NCBI RefSeq assembly: GCF_900163645.1
Contig: NZ_FUKM01000063.1
Coordinates: forward strand, 51,990 to 115,989
Reading direction: 5' to 3'
Length of the DNA stretch: 64,000 nt
DNA from: Halomonas citrativorans
GTDB taxonomy: Bacteria; Pseudomonadota; Gammaproteobacteria; Pseudomonadales; Halomonadaceae
Position 1 is the stretch's first letter. Each line of letters opens with the position of its first letter. This document shows positions 9,466-18,133 of the stretch, piece after piece. Below the pieces are notes generated by a model. The model was not told where the DNA came from, searched no databases, and saw only the letters and a program-made list of their open reading frames with translations. Made by a program: the position numbers and the translations under genes.

Positions 9466-10673
9466 TAGCTGCTCTCCTCATCACGGGTGGGCGCATCGTT
9501 ACGCGAGCGAACGCGAACCTGTTGTCCTTCCTGGGGCTGTGCAAGTCCTGAAATGACAACGCGCTGGCCAGGCTCCAAGCCACTGCGCACCAGCGCTTCA
9601 TTTTCACCCCGATAGGCAAGCGACACCGTTGTGCTGTGTAGGCGGTCTTCATCATCCACCCACCAAACGCGCTCACCTGGGCGTAGCGCCGCTGAGGGCA
9701 GGGCAATCAGGTCTTCCTGCGCCTGAGTTTGAAAGGCTATTCGCATCACATCGCCCAAGCGCAGCGCGGGGCCATCGGTATCCAGCGCCAATGGGTCATT
9801 CACCGCAATCAACAGTTGTGCCTGAAGTCCGCTTTCTTCCAGATTAGGTAAAATCGATATCAGTGCGCCTTCCCGCGAAGCGCCTTCTGGCCAGCCCCGG
9901 CTGGTAATCGTGACCTGACTACCCGGCGCCAGCCATTCAAGTGCATCGCCGGGCAACGAGGCGCGCACCCAGAATTGCTCAACACCGACCAGGTTAATCA
10001 CCTCGGTTCCTTGACTTAGCAGGCTGCCAGCGCCCACCAAGCGCTCTTGCACCATCGCCTTCCACGGGGCGGTCAGTGTTGCGCGCTCAAGGTTGAGCGC
10101 TGCCTGGTCGCGTATCACACGTGCCTGAGTAAGTTGAGCCTGGGCCTGGCGAAGTTGAGGCTCGCGCAGGACCAGCGAGCGTCGCTCGGCGGAAAGCTGG
10201 CGCCCAAACGACTCGTACTCACTACGGGCGCGCTGCTGTTCGGCATTTTCAAGCGCCACCTGCGCTTGGGCATTGCTTAGCTGGGCCTCGGCGTCTTCCA
10301 GGGCAAGGCGCAAATCGGCCTGGTCGATGTACGCTACTGGCGCGCCTTGCTCGACCACCCGGCCAGGCAGAACACCGTCCCCAAAGCGTTCCAACTGACC
10401 TGCCACGCGGCTGGCCAACAGGGCTGTCTGCTCGGCTTCTACTCGCCCAAAGCCGCTCAGTAGAGGTGAATGGGCGCTCTGTTCGACCGTCATGACATTG
10501 ACGACAGGCGGCGTGGGTGGTGGAGGAGCACGCCGCTCAATACGCGGCGGCTGGTTGATAATCCACCAGGCGCAGGCTAAGCCGATGGCAAACACCAACA
10601 GGGCCAGTACGGCGCCTAAACGGACACGGCCTTGTTGCATCGAGGAGAAAGAGTCATGAGGTTTTATTAACAC
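9465..10673 (-). CDS. RND efflux periplasmic adaptor (membrane fusion protein)
   Basis: A 402-residue HlyD/AcrA-type adaptor. An N-terminal membrane anchor (about residues 18-40) and a Pro-rich linker are followed by the lipoyl half-motifs, a long Glu/Gln/Ala-rich coiled-coil hairpin (about 120-200), beta-barrel and C-terminal domains. It bridges the pump to an outer-membrane channel. The chosen start is GTG 10673 (MLIKPHD...); an in-frame ATG at 10640 is an alternative and neither has a strong Shine-Dalgarno. First gene of the four-gene efflux operon, divergent from a TetR gene about 200 bp away. Confidence 0.88.
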   Translation of the reverse strand: MLIKPHDSFSSMQQGRVRLGAVLALLVFAIGLACAWWIINQPPRIERRAPPPPTPPVVNVMTVEQSAHSPLLSGFGRVEAEQTALLASRVAGQLERFGDGVLPGRVVEQGAPVAYIDQADLRLALEDAEAQLSNAQAQVALENAEQQRARSEYESFGRQLSAERRSLVLREPQLRQAQAQLTQARVIRDQAALNLERATLTAPWKAMVQERLVGAGSLLSQGTEVINLVGVEQFWVRASLPGDALEWLAPGSQVTITSRGWPEGASREGALISILPNLEESGLQAQLLIAVNDPLALDTDGPALRLGDVMRIAFQTQAQEDLIALPSAALRPGERVWWVDDEDRLHSTTVSLAYRGENEALVRSGLEPGQRVVISGLAQPQEGQQVRVRSRNDAPTRDEESS

Positions 10674-10736
10674 GGAGTACCCGTTGCAAGAGCGAAAACG
10701 TAGTAAAAGCGAAAATTCCGGTATAAGAAGCGTATC

Positions 10737-10746
10737 ATGCTAGCAT
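10737..10746. promoter_or_regulatory. Palindrome ATGCTAGCAT between divergent efflux operon and tetR
   Basis: A perfect 10-bp palindrome sits near the middle of the 208-bp divergent spacer. The position fits an operator for the adjacent TetR regulator controlling both directions. Short palindromes also occur by chance, so this is only a candidate. Confidence 0.25.
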
Positions 10747-10881
10747 CACGCACTGGCTCGCAGAGATTAGGTAAGCATTATGAAAATAGCGTGCAACTCT
10801 TCGCTAACCTAAATGCCTGCGACTTATCACGACACCTATTTCTCATAAATACCGTCCGGCCGATGAGTCTTGTGCAAGCGT

Positions 10882-11475
10882 ATGAAAAACACCGCCACCC
10901 GCGATAAGTTAATTGATACTGGTGCTGAGCTGATTACCCAACAAGGGTATAACGCAACGGGCATCAATGCCGTACTTAACGCCTGCGGCGTGCCCAAGGG
11001 GTCGTTTTACCATTACTTTTCCAGTAAGGAAGATTTTGGCCTGGCGGTGATTGAGCGGTTTGCCAACGACTATGATGCTAGTCTGGTAGCTCTGCTTGAA
11101 GATCCGATGACACCCCCTCTTGACCGCCTGAAGCGCTACTTTGCCACTAGCCGCGCTTATATGAGCGAGCGCGACCATGCGGCCGGCTGCTTGATCGGCA
11201 ATTTAGGACAGGAGATGGCGGGGCAGAGTGTTCGCTTTCGCGAGGCGCTGAATCACGCGTTCCTGCGTTGGGAAGCACGTTTTGCTCACTGCCTGCAGGC
11301 AGCCCAGGCCCAGGGAGCTCTCACTCAAGCCCAGGACCCCCATCAGTTGGCAAGCTTTATTCTTTCCGGCTGGGAAGGGGCAATTTTGCGTACCAAGACG
11401 CTGAAGTCAGACGCGCCCATGGAAGTGTTTGAAAAGCTGCTGTTCGAGCAGGTGCTGACGTCGCCAGTTGAATGA
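10882..11475 (+). CDS. TetR family regulator (AcuR/YxaF-like)
   Basis: A 197-residue TetR protein: N-terminal HTH (GYNATGINAVLNACGVPKG, then SFYHYFSSKEDF) and a C-terminal domain with the conserved CLIGNLGQEMA segment found in the AcuR/YxaF-type subgroup. I take ATG 10882 as start rather than the in-frame TTG 12 bp earlier. It is divergent from the RND operon and 55 bp upstream of a haloacetate dehalogenase-like gene on the same strand, so it could regulate either or both. Regulators of this subgroup often sense small reactive or toxic organics, which would fit the downstream dehalogenase. Confidence 0.85.
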   Translation: MKNTATRDKLIDTGAELITQQGYNATGINAVLNACGVPKGSFYHYFSSKEDFGLAVIERFANDYDASLVALLEDPMTPPLDRLKRYFATSRAYMSERDHAAGCLIGNLGQEMAGQSVRFREALNHAFLRWEARFAHCLQAAQAQGALTQAQDPHQLASFILSGWEGAILRTKTLKSDAPMEVFEKLLFEQVLTSPVE

Positions 11476-11530
11476 GCAACCCTTTAAGCCACCGGTTTAT
11501 TCATATCGATTACTGAGCCAGGAGCCTGCC

Positions 11531-12415
11531 ATGTTCCAAGGGTTTGAAAAGCATTTGCGTTACATAAAGGGTGTTGGTATTGCTTTTCGTATAGGAGGCC
11601 ACGGCCCCGCGTTACTGCTGCTCCATGGCCACCCGCAAACCCATGTGATCTGGCATAAGGTGGCTGAAACGCTTGCCCAGCACTTCACCGTAATAGCCGC
11701 CGACCTGCGCGGCTACGGCGATAGCGGCAAACCCGACGATGACGCCGAGCATCTCAATTATTCAAAGCGCACCATGGCAGCTGATATGGCCGAGCTGATG
11801 AGTGATCTGGGGTTCGAGCGCTTCAAAGTGCTGGCGCATGATCGCGGTGCGCGGGTCGCCCACCGCTTGGGTGTTGACTACGCCTCACGCGTTGAGCGTA
11901 TGGTGCTTCTCGATATTGCGCCGACCCTTGCCATGTACCGCGGCACCAACGAGGCCTTTGCGCGCAGCTATTGGCACTGGTTCTTCCTGATTCGCCCCCA
12001 GCCGCTGCCTGAAATGCTGATCAATAGCGACTCGGCCCAGTACCTGAAAAGTGTGATGGGTGCGCGCAGTGCCGGGATGGCGCCGTTTACTCCTGAAGCG
12101 CTGAAGGAATACGAACGCTGCCTGGCACTGCCCGGCACCGCGACCGGCATTTGTGGCGACTACCGCGCCAGCGCCACGATCGACTTAGTCCATGATCAGG
12201 CCGATATCGACGCTGGTGTAAAACTTACCTGCCCGCTAAAAGTGATGTGGGGTGCTGAAGGCGCGATTGAAGCCTGCTTTGATGCACTAAGCGAATGGTG
12301 CAAGGTGGCGACTCAGGTAGAAGGCAAAGCGCTGCCCTGCGGCCACTATATTGCTGAAGAGATCCCCGAGACGCTGCTAGACGAAGCTCTTCCGTTTCTG
12401 TTCAGTGCTGAATAA
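11531..12415 (+). CDS. Haloacetate/fluoroacetate dehalogenase-type alpha/beta hydrolase
   Basis: The 294-residue alpha/beta hydrolase has an Asp nucleophile (Asp104 in AHDRGAR) instead of Ser. Counting from the ATG at 11531, the other residues known from fluoroacetate dehalogenases line up: Arg105 and Arg108 (carboxylate binding), Asp128, His149-Trp150 and Tyr211 (halide pocket), and His272 (general base in CGHYIAEE). Length also matches that family. The enzyme would hydrolyse haloacetates to glycolate plus halide in the cytoplasm. AGGAG lies 7 bp before this ATG; a longer frame from 11468 lacks such a site. It follows a TetR gene and may be controlled by it. Actual use of fluoroacetate is inference. 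Confidence 0.85.
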   Translation: MFQGFEKHLRYIKGVGIAFRIGGHGPALLLLHGHPQTHVIWHKVAETLAQHFTVIAADLRGYGDSGKPDDDAEHLNYSKRTMAADMAELMSDLGFERFKVLAHDRGARVAHRLGVDYASRVERMVLLDIAPTLAMYRGTNEAFARSYWHWFFLIRPQPLPEMLINSDSAQYLKSVMGARSAGMAPFTPEALKEYERCLALPGTATGICGDYRASATIDLVHDQADIDAGVKLTCPLKVMWGAEGAIEACFDALSEWCKVATQVEGKALPCGHYIAEEIPETLLDEALPFLFSAE

Positions 12416-12531
12416 GCGCTTAACGAGACTTACCAAGACGAAGCGGGTCAAAAACTGGATAATGGGCGGCAATTCGCCGAGGGCTCTGTTTTCAACCGCC
12501 CAGGCACACTCATTGCTCTGGATGCCCGCTC

Positions 12532-14718
12532 ATGGAAATCAAAGTCAACTATCTCGATAACCTCCGCCTGGAGGCCAAGTTCGACGACTTCACCGTTATT
12601 TCAGACCAGCCGATTCGCTACAAGGGCGACGGCTCGGCGCCTGGCCCGTTTGACTACTTTCTGGCGTCATCTGCCATGTGCGCCGCCTACTTTGTGAAGG
12701 TGTACTGCAACGCGCGGGATATTCCCACTGAAAACATCCGCCTCTCGCAGAACAATATCGTCGACCCGGAAGACCGCTATAAGCAGATATTCAAGATACA
12801 GGTCGAACTTCCCGAAGATATTTCCGAGAAAGATCGCCAGGGCATTCTGCGCTCGATTGATCGCTGCACGGTCAAGAAGGTCGTTCAAACCGGCCCTGAG
12901 TTTCAGATCGAAACCGTCGAGAATATCGATGAGGATTCCCAGGCGCTGTTGATGGGCGCCCCGGAAGGCAGCGAGCGTACCTATATCGAGGGAAAGGATT
13001 TACCCCTTGAAGATACCATCGCCAATATGAGCGCGCTGCTGGCTGATCTTGGCATGAAGATTGAGATCGCCTCCTGGCGTAATATCGTGCCTCATGTCTG
13101 GTCGCTGCATATTCGCGATGCGGCCTCGCCCATGTGCTTTACCAACGGAAAAGGCGCGACCAAAGAGAGCGCACTTTGCTCGGCGCTGGGCGAGTTTATT
13201 GAGCGCTTATCCTGCAACTTCTTCTACAACGATCAGTTCTTTGGTGAAGAGATCGCCAATAGCGAATTCGTGCATTACCCCAATGAGAAGTGGTTCAAGC
13301 CAGGGCCTAACGATGAACTGCCCGCTGAAATTCTCGATGAGCACTGCTTGGCGATCTACAACCCGGAAGGAGAGCTTTGCGGCTCGAATCTGATTGATAC
13401 CAACTCCGGCAATGAGGCGCGCGGCATTGTCTCGCTGCCCTTTGTGCGTCAGTCAGATGGCGAGACGATCTACTTTCCTTCCAACCTGATTGAAAACCTG
13501 TTCTTAAGCAATGGCATGAGTGCGGGCAACACGCTGGTGGAAGCTCAGGTGCAGTGCTTGTCGGAAATTTTCGAGCGGGCGGTCAAACGGGAAATTCTGG
13601 AGCAGGAGATGACCCTGCCGGATGTACCGCAAGATGTGCTGGCGAAGTACCCAAATATTGTCGAAGGCATTAAGGCGCTTGAGGCCCAGGGCTTCCCAGT
13701 GCTGATAAAGGACGCCTCCATGGGTGGTCAGTTCCCGGTGATGTGTGTGACCTTGATGAACCCGCGCACCGGCGGCGTGTTCGCCTCCTTCGGCGCCCAC
13801 CCAAGCTTTGAAGTGGCGATTGAGCGCAGCCTGACCGAACTTTTACAGGGTCGCAGTTTTGAAGGCCTGAACGATCTGCCGCTGCCAACGTTCAACTCGC
13901 AGACCGTGTCCGAGCCCAACAACTTTGTTGAACACTTTATCGACTCCTTTGGTGTGGTTTCCTGGCGCTTCTTCAGTGCTAAGGCGGATTTCGAGTTCAG
14001 CGAGTGGGATTTCTCCGGCACCAACGAAGAAGAGGCCGAAACGCTATTTGGCATCTTCGAGGAGTTGGGGGCGGAGGTGTACATGGCGATCCATGAGGAT
14101 CTCGGTGCGCCGGTGTGCCGTATTCTGGTGCCGGGCTACTCTGAGGTGTATCCGATTGAAGACTTGATCTGGGATAACACCAACAAGGCACTTGATTACC
14201 GTGAGGATATCCTCAATCTGCATCAATTAGAGGATGACCAGCTCACCGACTTGGTCGAGCGCCTTGAAGAGAGCCAGATGGATGATCACGCCGATATCAC
14301 CACCCTGATCGGCATTGAGTTTGATGAAAACACGGTATGGGGCCAACTCACCATTCTGGAGCTTAAGCTTCTGATCTACTTGGCGCTTGGCCGTCATGAA
14401 GAAGCACTTGATTGCGTGCAGATGCTGCTGCAGTACAACGACAACACCGTTGAACGTGGTCTCTTCTACCAGGCGGTGAACGCGGTGCTGGAAATTGCCC
14501 TGGACGACGAGCTTGAAATCGACGACTACCTTCCTAACTTCCAGCGCATGTTTGGCGAAGAGACCATGGCGGCGGTTGTCGGCTCGGTGGAAGGCAGCGT
14601 GCGCTTTTACGGTCTGACGCCCACCAACATGCAGCTTGATGGTTTGGAGCGTCATCAACGTTTGATTGAAAGTTACAAGAAGCTTCACGCCGCGCGGGCG
14701 GCAAAAGCAGGCGCTTAA
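12532..14718 (+). CDS. OsmC-YcaO fusion protein
   Basis: A 728-residue fusion. Residues about 1-135 form an OsmC-like domain (GSAPGPFDYFLASSAMCAAYF, with DRCTVKKV later), and about 150-600 a YcaO domain with its ATP-binding signatures (NGKGATKESALCSALGEF; VQCLSEIFERAVKRE). A helical TPR-like tail rich in Asp/Glu/Leu follows. YcaO enzymes activate peptide amides with ATP; E. coli YcaO has been linked to methylthiolation of ribosomal protein S12 together with RimO. E. coli YcaO (about 586 aa) lacks the OsmC part. This fused architecture is known in other proteobacteria, but its function is not established. Monocistronic, ending before a strong terminator at 14864. Confidence 0.9.
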   Translation: MEIKVNYLDNLRLEAKFDDFTVISDQPIRYKGDGSAPGPFDYFLASSAMCAAYFVKVYCNARDIPTENIRLSQNNIVDPEDRYKQIFKIQVELPEDISEKDRQGILRSIDRCTVKKVVQTGPEFQIETVENIDEDSQALLMGAPEGSERTYIEGKDLPLEDTIANMSALLADLGMKIEIASWRNIVPHVWSLHIRDAASPMCFTNGKGATKESALCSALGEFIERLSCNFFYNDQFFGEEIANSEFVHYPNEKWFKPGPNDELPAEILDEHCLAIYNPEGELCGSNLIDTNSGNEARGIVSLPFVRQSDGETIYFPSNLIENLFLSNGMSAGNTLVEAQVQCLSEIFERAVKREILEQEMTLPDVPQDVLAKYPNIVEGIKALEAQGFPVLIKDASMGGQFPVMCVTLMNPRTGGVFASFGAHPSFEVAIERSLTELLQGRSFEGLNDLPLPTFNSQTVSEPNNFVEHFIDSFGVVSWRFFSAKADFEFSEWDFSGTNEEEAETLFGIFEELGAEVYMAIHEDLGAPVCRILVPGYSEVYPIEDLIWDNTNKALDYREDILNLHQLEDDQLTDLVERLEESQMDDHADITTLIGIEFDENTVWGQLTILELKLLIYLALGRHEEALDCVQMLLQYNDNTVERGLFYQAVNAVLEIALDDELEIDDYLPNFQRMFGEETMAAVVGSVEGSVRFYGLTPTNMQLDGLERHQRLIESYKKLHAARAAKAGA

Positions 14719-14742
14719 TCGCCTCCCGTTTTCACTTATTCA

Positions 14743-14847
14743 ATGGAAATGCATGACACCGATGGCATTCAGCACTCCCTTGATGACCGCAGCGCTAACG
14801 TTCGTATGCACCTAAACAGCAAGCTGGAGAGCTACAGCACGTATTAA
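14743..14847 (+). CDS. Possible small ORF (34 aa) after the OsmC-YcaO gene
   Basis: An ATG-to-TAA frame of 34 codons begins 24 bp after the ycaO stop and ends just before the terminator. Its codon use looks host-like (many C/G third positions; GAC, ACC, CGC, CTG). It lies in the same reading frame as the ycaO gene, separated only by its TAA. The peptide is hydrophilic and ends in Ser/Tyr/Thr (ESYSTY). There is no Shine-Dalgarno, and I recognise no family. It could be a leaderless or readthrough product, a decayed gene end, or chance. Confidence 0.25.
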   Translation: MEMHDTDGIQHSLDDRSANVRMHLNSKLESYSTY

Positions 14848-14863
14848 ACGGGAGTAGTTTTAA

Positions 14864-14893
14864 AACGCTGTGGGGGTAGCTCACAGCGTTTTT
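14864..14893. terminator. Bidirectional intrinsic terminator
   Basis: A 9-bp stem AACGCTGTG / CACAGCGTT (14864-14872 and 14882-14890) is followed by TTTTT on the plus strand. On the minus strand the mirror-image side offers TTTT. It sits between the OsmC-YcaO gene and the convergent lysO-like gene. Confidence 0.8.
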
Positions 14894-14911
14894 GTAGCGT
14901 GCAATGAAGCG

Positions 14912-15838
14912 TCAAAGCGAGAGAAAAAACAGAATCAAAGGGGGCGAGAGCAACGAAAGAATAAACCCGCTAACCACTGCGATGGGCACGCAGGCGACGC
15001 CGCCGTGCTGTTGAATCACAGGCAGGGTAAAGTCCATTGATGTGGCGCCGCCATAGCCAATGGCAAGGGCGGTGTGGCGGTGAATCACTAGCGGAATCAA
15101 AATAAACGCCAGGAGTTCCCGGGAAAGGTCGTTAAAAAACGCCACGCCGCCCATTAGCGGCCCTAGCTGGTCGCCAATTAAAATGGCCGACAGTGAATAC
15201 CAGCCAAAGCCAGACGCCATGGCGAGCCCTTCATTCCAGCTAAGCGAGAGCAAGGGGGCGGCGGCCAATCCCGCCAGTAGCGAGCTAACGGCCAGCGTTA
15301 TCGCAATAGCAAGCCCCAGCCGGTTGAGCAGAATTTGCTTAAGCGGCATGCCGGAGTTGCGTAGCTGACAGCCAATCAGTACTAACAACGCGTAAAGCAC
15401 CCATTCAGCTAACAGCTCTGCGGCCGTAAAAAGCGTCTCGCCTAGCCTTGGGCCCAGCAGCAGGCCTGTTATAACGCCGACCGCCACCACGGCCAGCAAG
15501 AGTAACGAGCCTTGCATGGCGGCTAGCTTACTGGTCGGTGCGTTTTTAACCACAGGTGAATCCCCCGCTTGTAGTGCTACCCGGCGAGACAGCCACCACA
15601 AAGCGGCCAGGTTAAACGTCGTGGTAATGCTAAACAGCAGCAATGCATTGCCCCCCAGCCGCGAAAGCTGGCTGGTTAGATTTTCAAGTCCTGCCAGGCC
15701 TACCCCCATGAAGAGCAAAATAAGATAAACCGAGCCGCTAACGGCACGGTTGATCAGTTGTTGGAGGTAAGGAGAGCGAATGCGTAGTAAATAGCCCACT
15801 ATCAGAGGCAGAAGAACAATCAATAATCCAGACAGCAT
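14912..15838 (-). CDS. lysO: LysO family transporter (DUF340, lysine exporter-like)
   Basis: A 308-residue integral membrane protein with about 8-10 hydrophobic segments and the LysO/YbjE pattern (N-terminal half with GYLLR, C-terminal GFGWYSLSAILIGD and GGATSMDFTLPVIQQHGG). LysO exports L-lysine and its toxic analogue thialysine in E. coli; the residues DFTLP lie in the conserved C-terminal domain. The size agrees with E. coli LysO (about 300 aa). It starts 15 bp after the stop of the DUF3108 gene, so the two are probably one transcript. The start has only a weak ribosome site. Substrate assignment follows the family, not direct evidence. Confidence 0.82.
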   Translation of the reverse strand: MLSGLLIVLLPLIVGYLLRIRSPYLQQLINRAVSGSVYLILLFMGVGLAGLENLTSQLSRLGGNALLLFSITTTFNLAALWWLSRRVALQAGDSPVVKNAPTSKLAAMQGSLLLLAVVAVGVITGLLLGPRLGETLFTAAELLAEWVLYALLVLIGCQLRNSGMPLKQILLNRLGLAIAITLAVSSLLAGLAAAPLLSLSWNEGLAMASGFGWYSLSAILIGDQLGPLMGGVAFFNDLSRELLAFILIPLVIHRHTALAIGYGGATSMDFTLPVIQQHGGVACVPIAVVSGFILSLLSPPLILFFLSL

Positions 15839-15853
15839 GTAGGGTGTGGCGCC

Positions 15854-16573
15854 TTAAGGGTTAAATTGAGTAAGCCTGATGCGGGTTTGGCGGCGACCCT
15901 CTTTTTGATACTCCGCCGAGACAATCAGGCCGGGCCAGTCCGGGTGAAAGTTGATTTCCAGATGGCGGTCAGGCTTTTCGATATCCGTCAAAATGACCTG
16001 CTGTACCTCAAACTCACCAGCGGGCACGTTGACCGTGTGCGTGCCTGGCGTAGCGTAGTACTGGAAGTGCTCATCTCGGCCGCGGTGGTCAACAAAATCG
16101 AGATCACACGGTGCGCTGCGCGTACACGTTTCATGGCCTGCCCGTCGAGAGAGATCAACCAGCGCGGCTTGACGATCAAGCGTCGCAATATCGTTATCGG
16201 TTAATCGATAGCTGTCGCCTACGCCAAGAAGCGAGTAGCTGCTGCTAAAAAGCAGTGAACGGACGGCGTCATCATCCGCTGAAAAGCGGCTGTACTCTTG
16301 ACCGCTGACAATGGCCAATGAAAAGCGCATATCGCTTAGCCAATGCTGGCCTTCCTGGCTGAGCGTATGGGTAATCGTTGCACTTGGCCAGTTGCGGGTT
16401 TCCAGCCGGTATTGCGCTTCAAACGGCGCTATTTTCGGTGCTATGTCCGGCGCTATGTCAGCAAACTTGCTGGCGGTTTCTTCACTCGCATTGGCCGGTA
16501 GAGAGCTGAGCGACAGACAGGCGGTGCCCAACAGTATACAAGCCGATACAGCATTTAAACGGGCGGGTCGCAT
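15854..16573 (-). CDS. DUF3108 domain-containing exported protein
   Basis: A 239-residue protein with an N-terminal signal peptide (hydrophobic stretch, then LPANA|SEE). The mature part shows the DUF3108 pattern: FEAQYRLETRNWP near the start, then FSSSYSLLG, VNVPAGEFEVQQVIL, and a C-terminal DWPGLIVSAEYQKEGRR strand. The family is periplasmic or outer-membrane-associated and of unknown function. The ATG at 16573 is chosen because AAGGAG precedes it by 8 bp; a longer frame starting at 16624 has no such site. Directly upstream of the lysO-like gene (15-bp gap). Confidence 0.7.
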   Translation of the reverse strand: MRPARLNAVSACILLGTACLSLSSLPANASEETASKFADIAPDIAPKIAPFEAQYRLETRNWPSATITHTLSQEGQHWLSDMRFSLAIVSGQEYSRFSADDDAVRSLLFSSSYSLLGVGDSYRLTDNDIATLDRQAALVDLSRRAGHETCTRSAPCDLDFVDHRGRDEHFQYYATPGTHTVNVPAGEFEVQQVILTDIEKPDRHLEINFHPDWPGLIVSAEYQKEGRRQTRIRLTQFNP

Positions 16574-16921
16574 CCTGTTACTCCTTATGAGCAAGCGATC
16601 CTGGTTAGCAAGCGCTGCTTTCACATAAGCCCGATAAGCGGGGCTGTCTTGGGTTTAAAAGCCTGTTTGATTGACGAGTAAACAAAGGGTTCGTTCCAGC
16701 GGCTCTCTTTTTTACGAGGCCCGTTTTTACAAGGCCAGCTTTTACAAGATAAGTACCTCAAACCATATCAGCCAAGTGCTTCCATAGCTTGGCAAACAGT
16801 TTAAGCGCTTTGAGTGTGCATCTTAACATTTGATGCGCACGTGATGCTGGTGGTGTATCGCGATGAAAGAAGCGCCACCCGCTTCATGTAGACAGAGGCG
16901 CCCATGCTGGTTTTAACGGAC
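16574..16921. other. Intergenic stretch without a gene
   Basis: About 350 bp between ghrA (minus, ending 16922) and the DUF3108 gene. No convincing ORF or RNA gene was seen. It contains a 15-bp tandem repeat block at 16710-16754, listed separately, and presumably the promoter of the DUF3108-lysO pair. Confidence 0.6.
16710..16754. repeat. Three degenerate 15-bp tandem repeats
   Basis: Units TTTTACGAGGCCCGT (16710-16724), TTTTACAAGGCCAGC (16725-16739) and TTTTACAAGATAAGT (16740-16754) follow each other exactly in phase. They lie in the noncoding stretch upstream of the DUF3108 gene. Confidence 0.75.
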
Positions 16922-17857
16922 TTAGTATCCTTGTGTGGGGTTAACCGTAGGCAGGTCTTCATCCGCTTCAAAGGCATGCAGGTAGGCAATGACTTGGTCA
17001 ATCGCATCATTCACCGGAGTGGGCGCTGCCATGTGGGGTGTGACGATGACTCGGGGATGCTGCCATAAGGGGCTTTTAGCGGGCAGCGGCTCTTCACAAA
17101 AAACATCTAACAACGCGCCGCGCAAGTGGCCTGGCGTAGCGTCATCACCCAGTGCCTCAAGAAGCGCCTGTTCATCCATCAAGCTGCCTCGGCCTGGGTT
17201 GATCACGCTGGCGCCCTTGGGCAGTTTGGCGAGCCGTTCGGCGTTAAGAATACTCCGTGTGGCGGGGGTATCGGGCAGGATAGTAACCACGCTTTGCACT
17301 TGGCCAAGAAGCTCGTCCAGTCCTTCATCACCATGTAGGCACTGTACACCTGTGATGGTTTTGGGTGAACGACTCCAGCCCAGCACCGGAAATCCCGCTT
17401 GCTGCAAGGTGCTGGCAACATGCGCACCGATAGCGCCCAGGCCGAGCACACCTACTGGCCAATCAGCTTTGTCTGCCAAGCGTTGCGGCTGCCATTCAGC
17501 GTTGGCTTGCTGAACGGCGTAACGGTCCATACTGCGGTAAAAATGTAAGACGCCGTAAAGTACGTAGTCGGCCATTGGCTCGCTCATGCCCGCATCGCGC
17601 AACTTCACGATGGGAACATTGGCGGGCAGCCCTGGTGTGCCGAGTAAGTGATCTACTCCTGCGCCCAGGTTGATGATGCCTTTAAGCCGAGTCTGCTCTT
17701 TCAAGAGATACGCGGGGGCTTTCCATACCGCAAGATAGTCAGCATCTTGTCGTGCCTCTTCGGGAGCGTCGCTGGTCACGACCGTTGCGTTAGGAAGCGC
17801 TTCGGAAAGGGCGTCGCGCCATTGAGTGGCATCATCGGTGTGCACAACAATTTTCAT
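16922..17857 (-). CDS. ghrA: Glyoxylate/hydroxypyruvate reductase A
   Basis: A 311-residue D-2-hydroxyacid dehydrogenase of the GhrA type, reducing glyoxylate to glycolate and hydroxypyruvate to D-glycerate with NADPH in the cytosol. Visible features are the substrate loop NLGAGVDHLL near residue 85, the nucleotide-binding GVLGLGAIGAHVA near 137, the catalytic Arg in NPGRGSL, Glu in FCEEPLP, and His in VTPHMAAPT near 280. The length equals the E. coli enzyme (312). AGGAG precedes the ATG by 6 bp. It is monocistronic and lies beside the ectoine-degradation genes without an evident pathway link. Confidence 0.9.
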   Translation of the reverse strand: MKIVVHTDDATQWRDALSEALPNATVVTSDAPEEARQDADYLAVWKAPAYLLKEQTRLKGIINLGAGVDHLLGTPGLPANVPIVKLRDAGMSEPMADYVLYGVLHFYRSMDRYAVQQANAEWQPQRLADKADWPVGVLGLGAIGAHVASTLQQAGFPVLGWSRSPKTITGVQCLHGDEGLDELLGQVQSVVTILPDTPATRSILNAERLAKLPKGASVINPGRGSLMDEQALLEALGDDATPGHLRGALLDVFCEEPLPAKSPLWQHPRVIVTPHMAAPTPVNDAIDQVIAYLHAFEADEDLPTVNPTQGY

Positions 17858-17930
17858 TTCGGCTCCTGCGTGGTGAATGGGTGTCTCTCACTCTATTTAT
17901 TTATCATGGGGAGGTTGTCTGCACGCTGCA

Positions 17931-18118
17931 AGCTGTAACATGCCACGGCGTTTGGCCTACATTGACCCACGCGTGGTTGAGAGCTACCTGGGTGGCCGTA
18001 CATTGGAGCATTTTCGGCAATTGGTTGAGAATAAGCTTGAAAATTAACAGTTGATTGGCCTCGATGAGCGCGCCGTACTGAAGCTTTTACGTAGCCGGTT
18101 AAGAGAGCCGGCAACATG
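17931..18118 (+). pseudogene. Remnant of a DNA topoisomerase IB C-terminus
   Basis: Translation in the frame of TAC 17958 gives NMPRRLAYIDPRVVESYLGG followed by RTLEHFRQLVENKLEN, a TAA stop, then, still in frame, QLIGLDERAVLKLLRSRL and a second stop (TGA 18116-18118). This pattern resembles the last segment of bacterial type IB topoisomerases (N-T-P-A...YIDPRV...E...LDE.A.L.LL). Everything upstream, including the catalytic region, is gone, and an internal stop is present, so it is a dead fragment. Identification is from memory of the family and is moderately sure. Confidence 0.5.
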
Positions 18119-18133
18119 AGTTAAATAAAGGCT

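Noticed and set aside
11468..11530. N-terminal extension of the dehalogenase starting inside the tetR stop
   Set aside because: The ATG at 11531 has AGGAG at the correct distance and gives residue numbering that matches known fluoroacetate dehalogenases.
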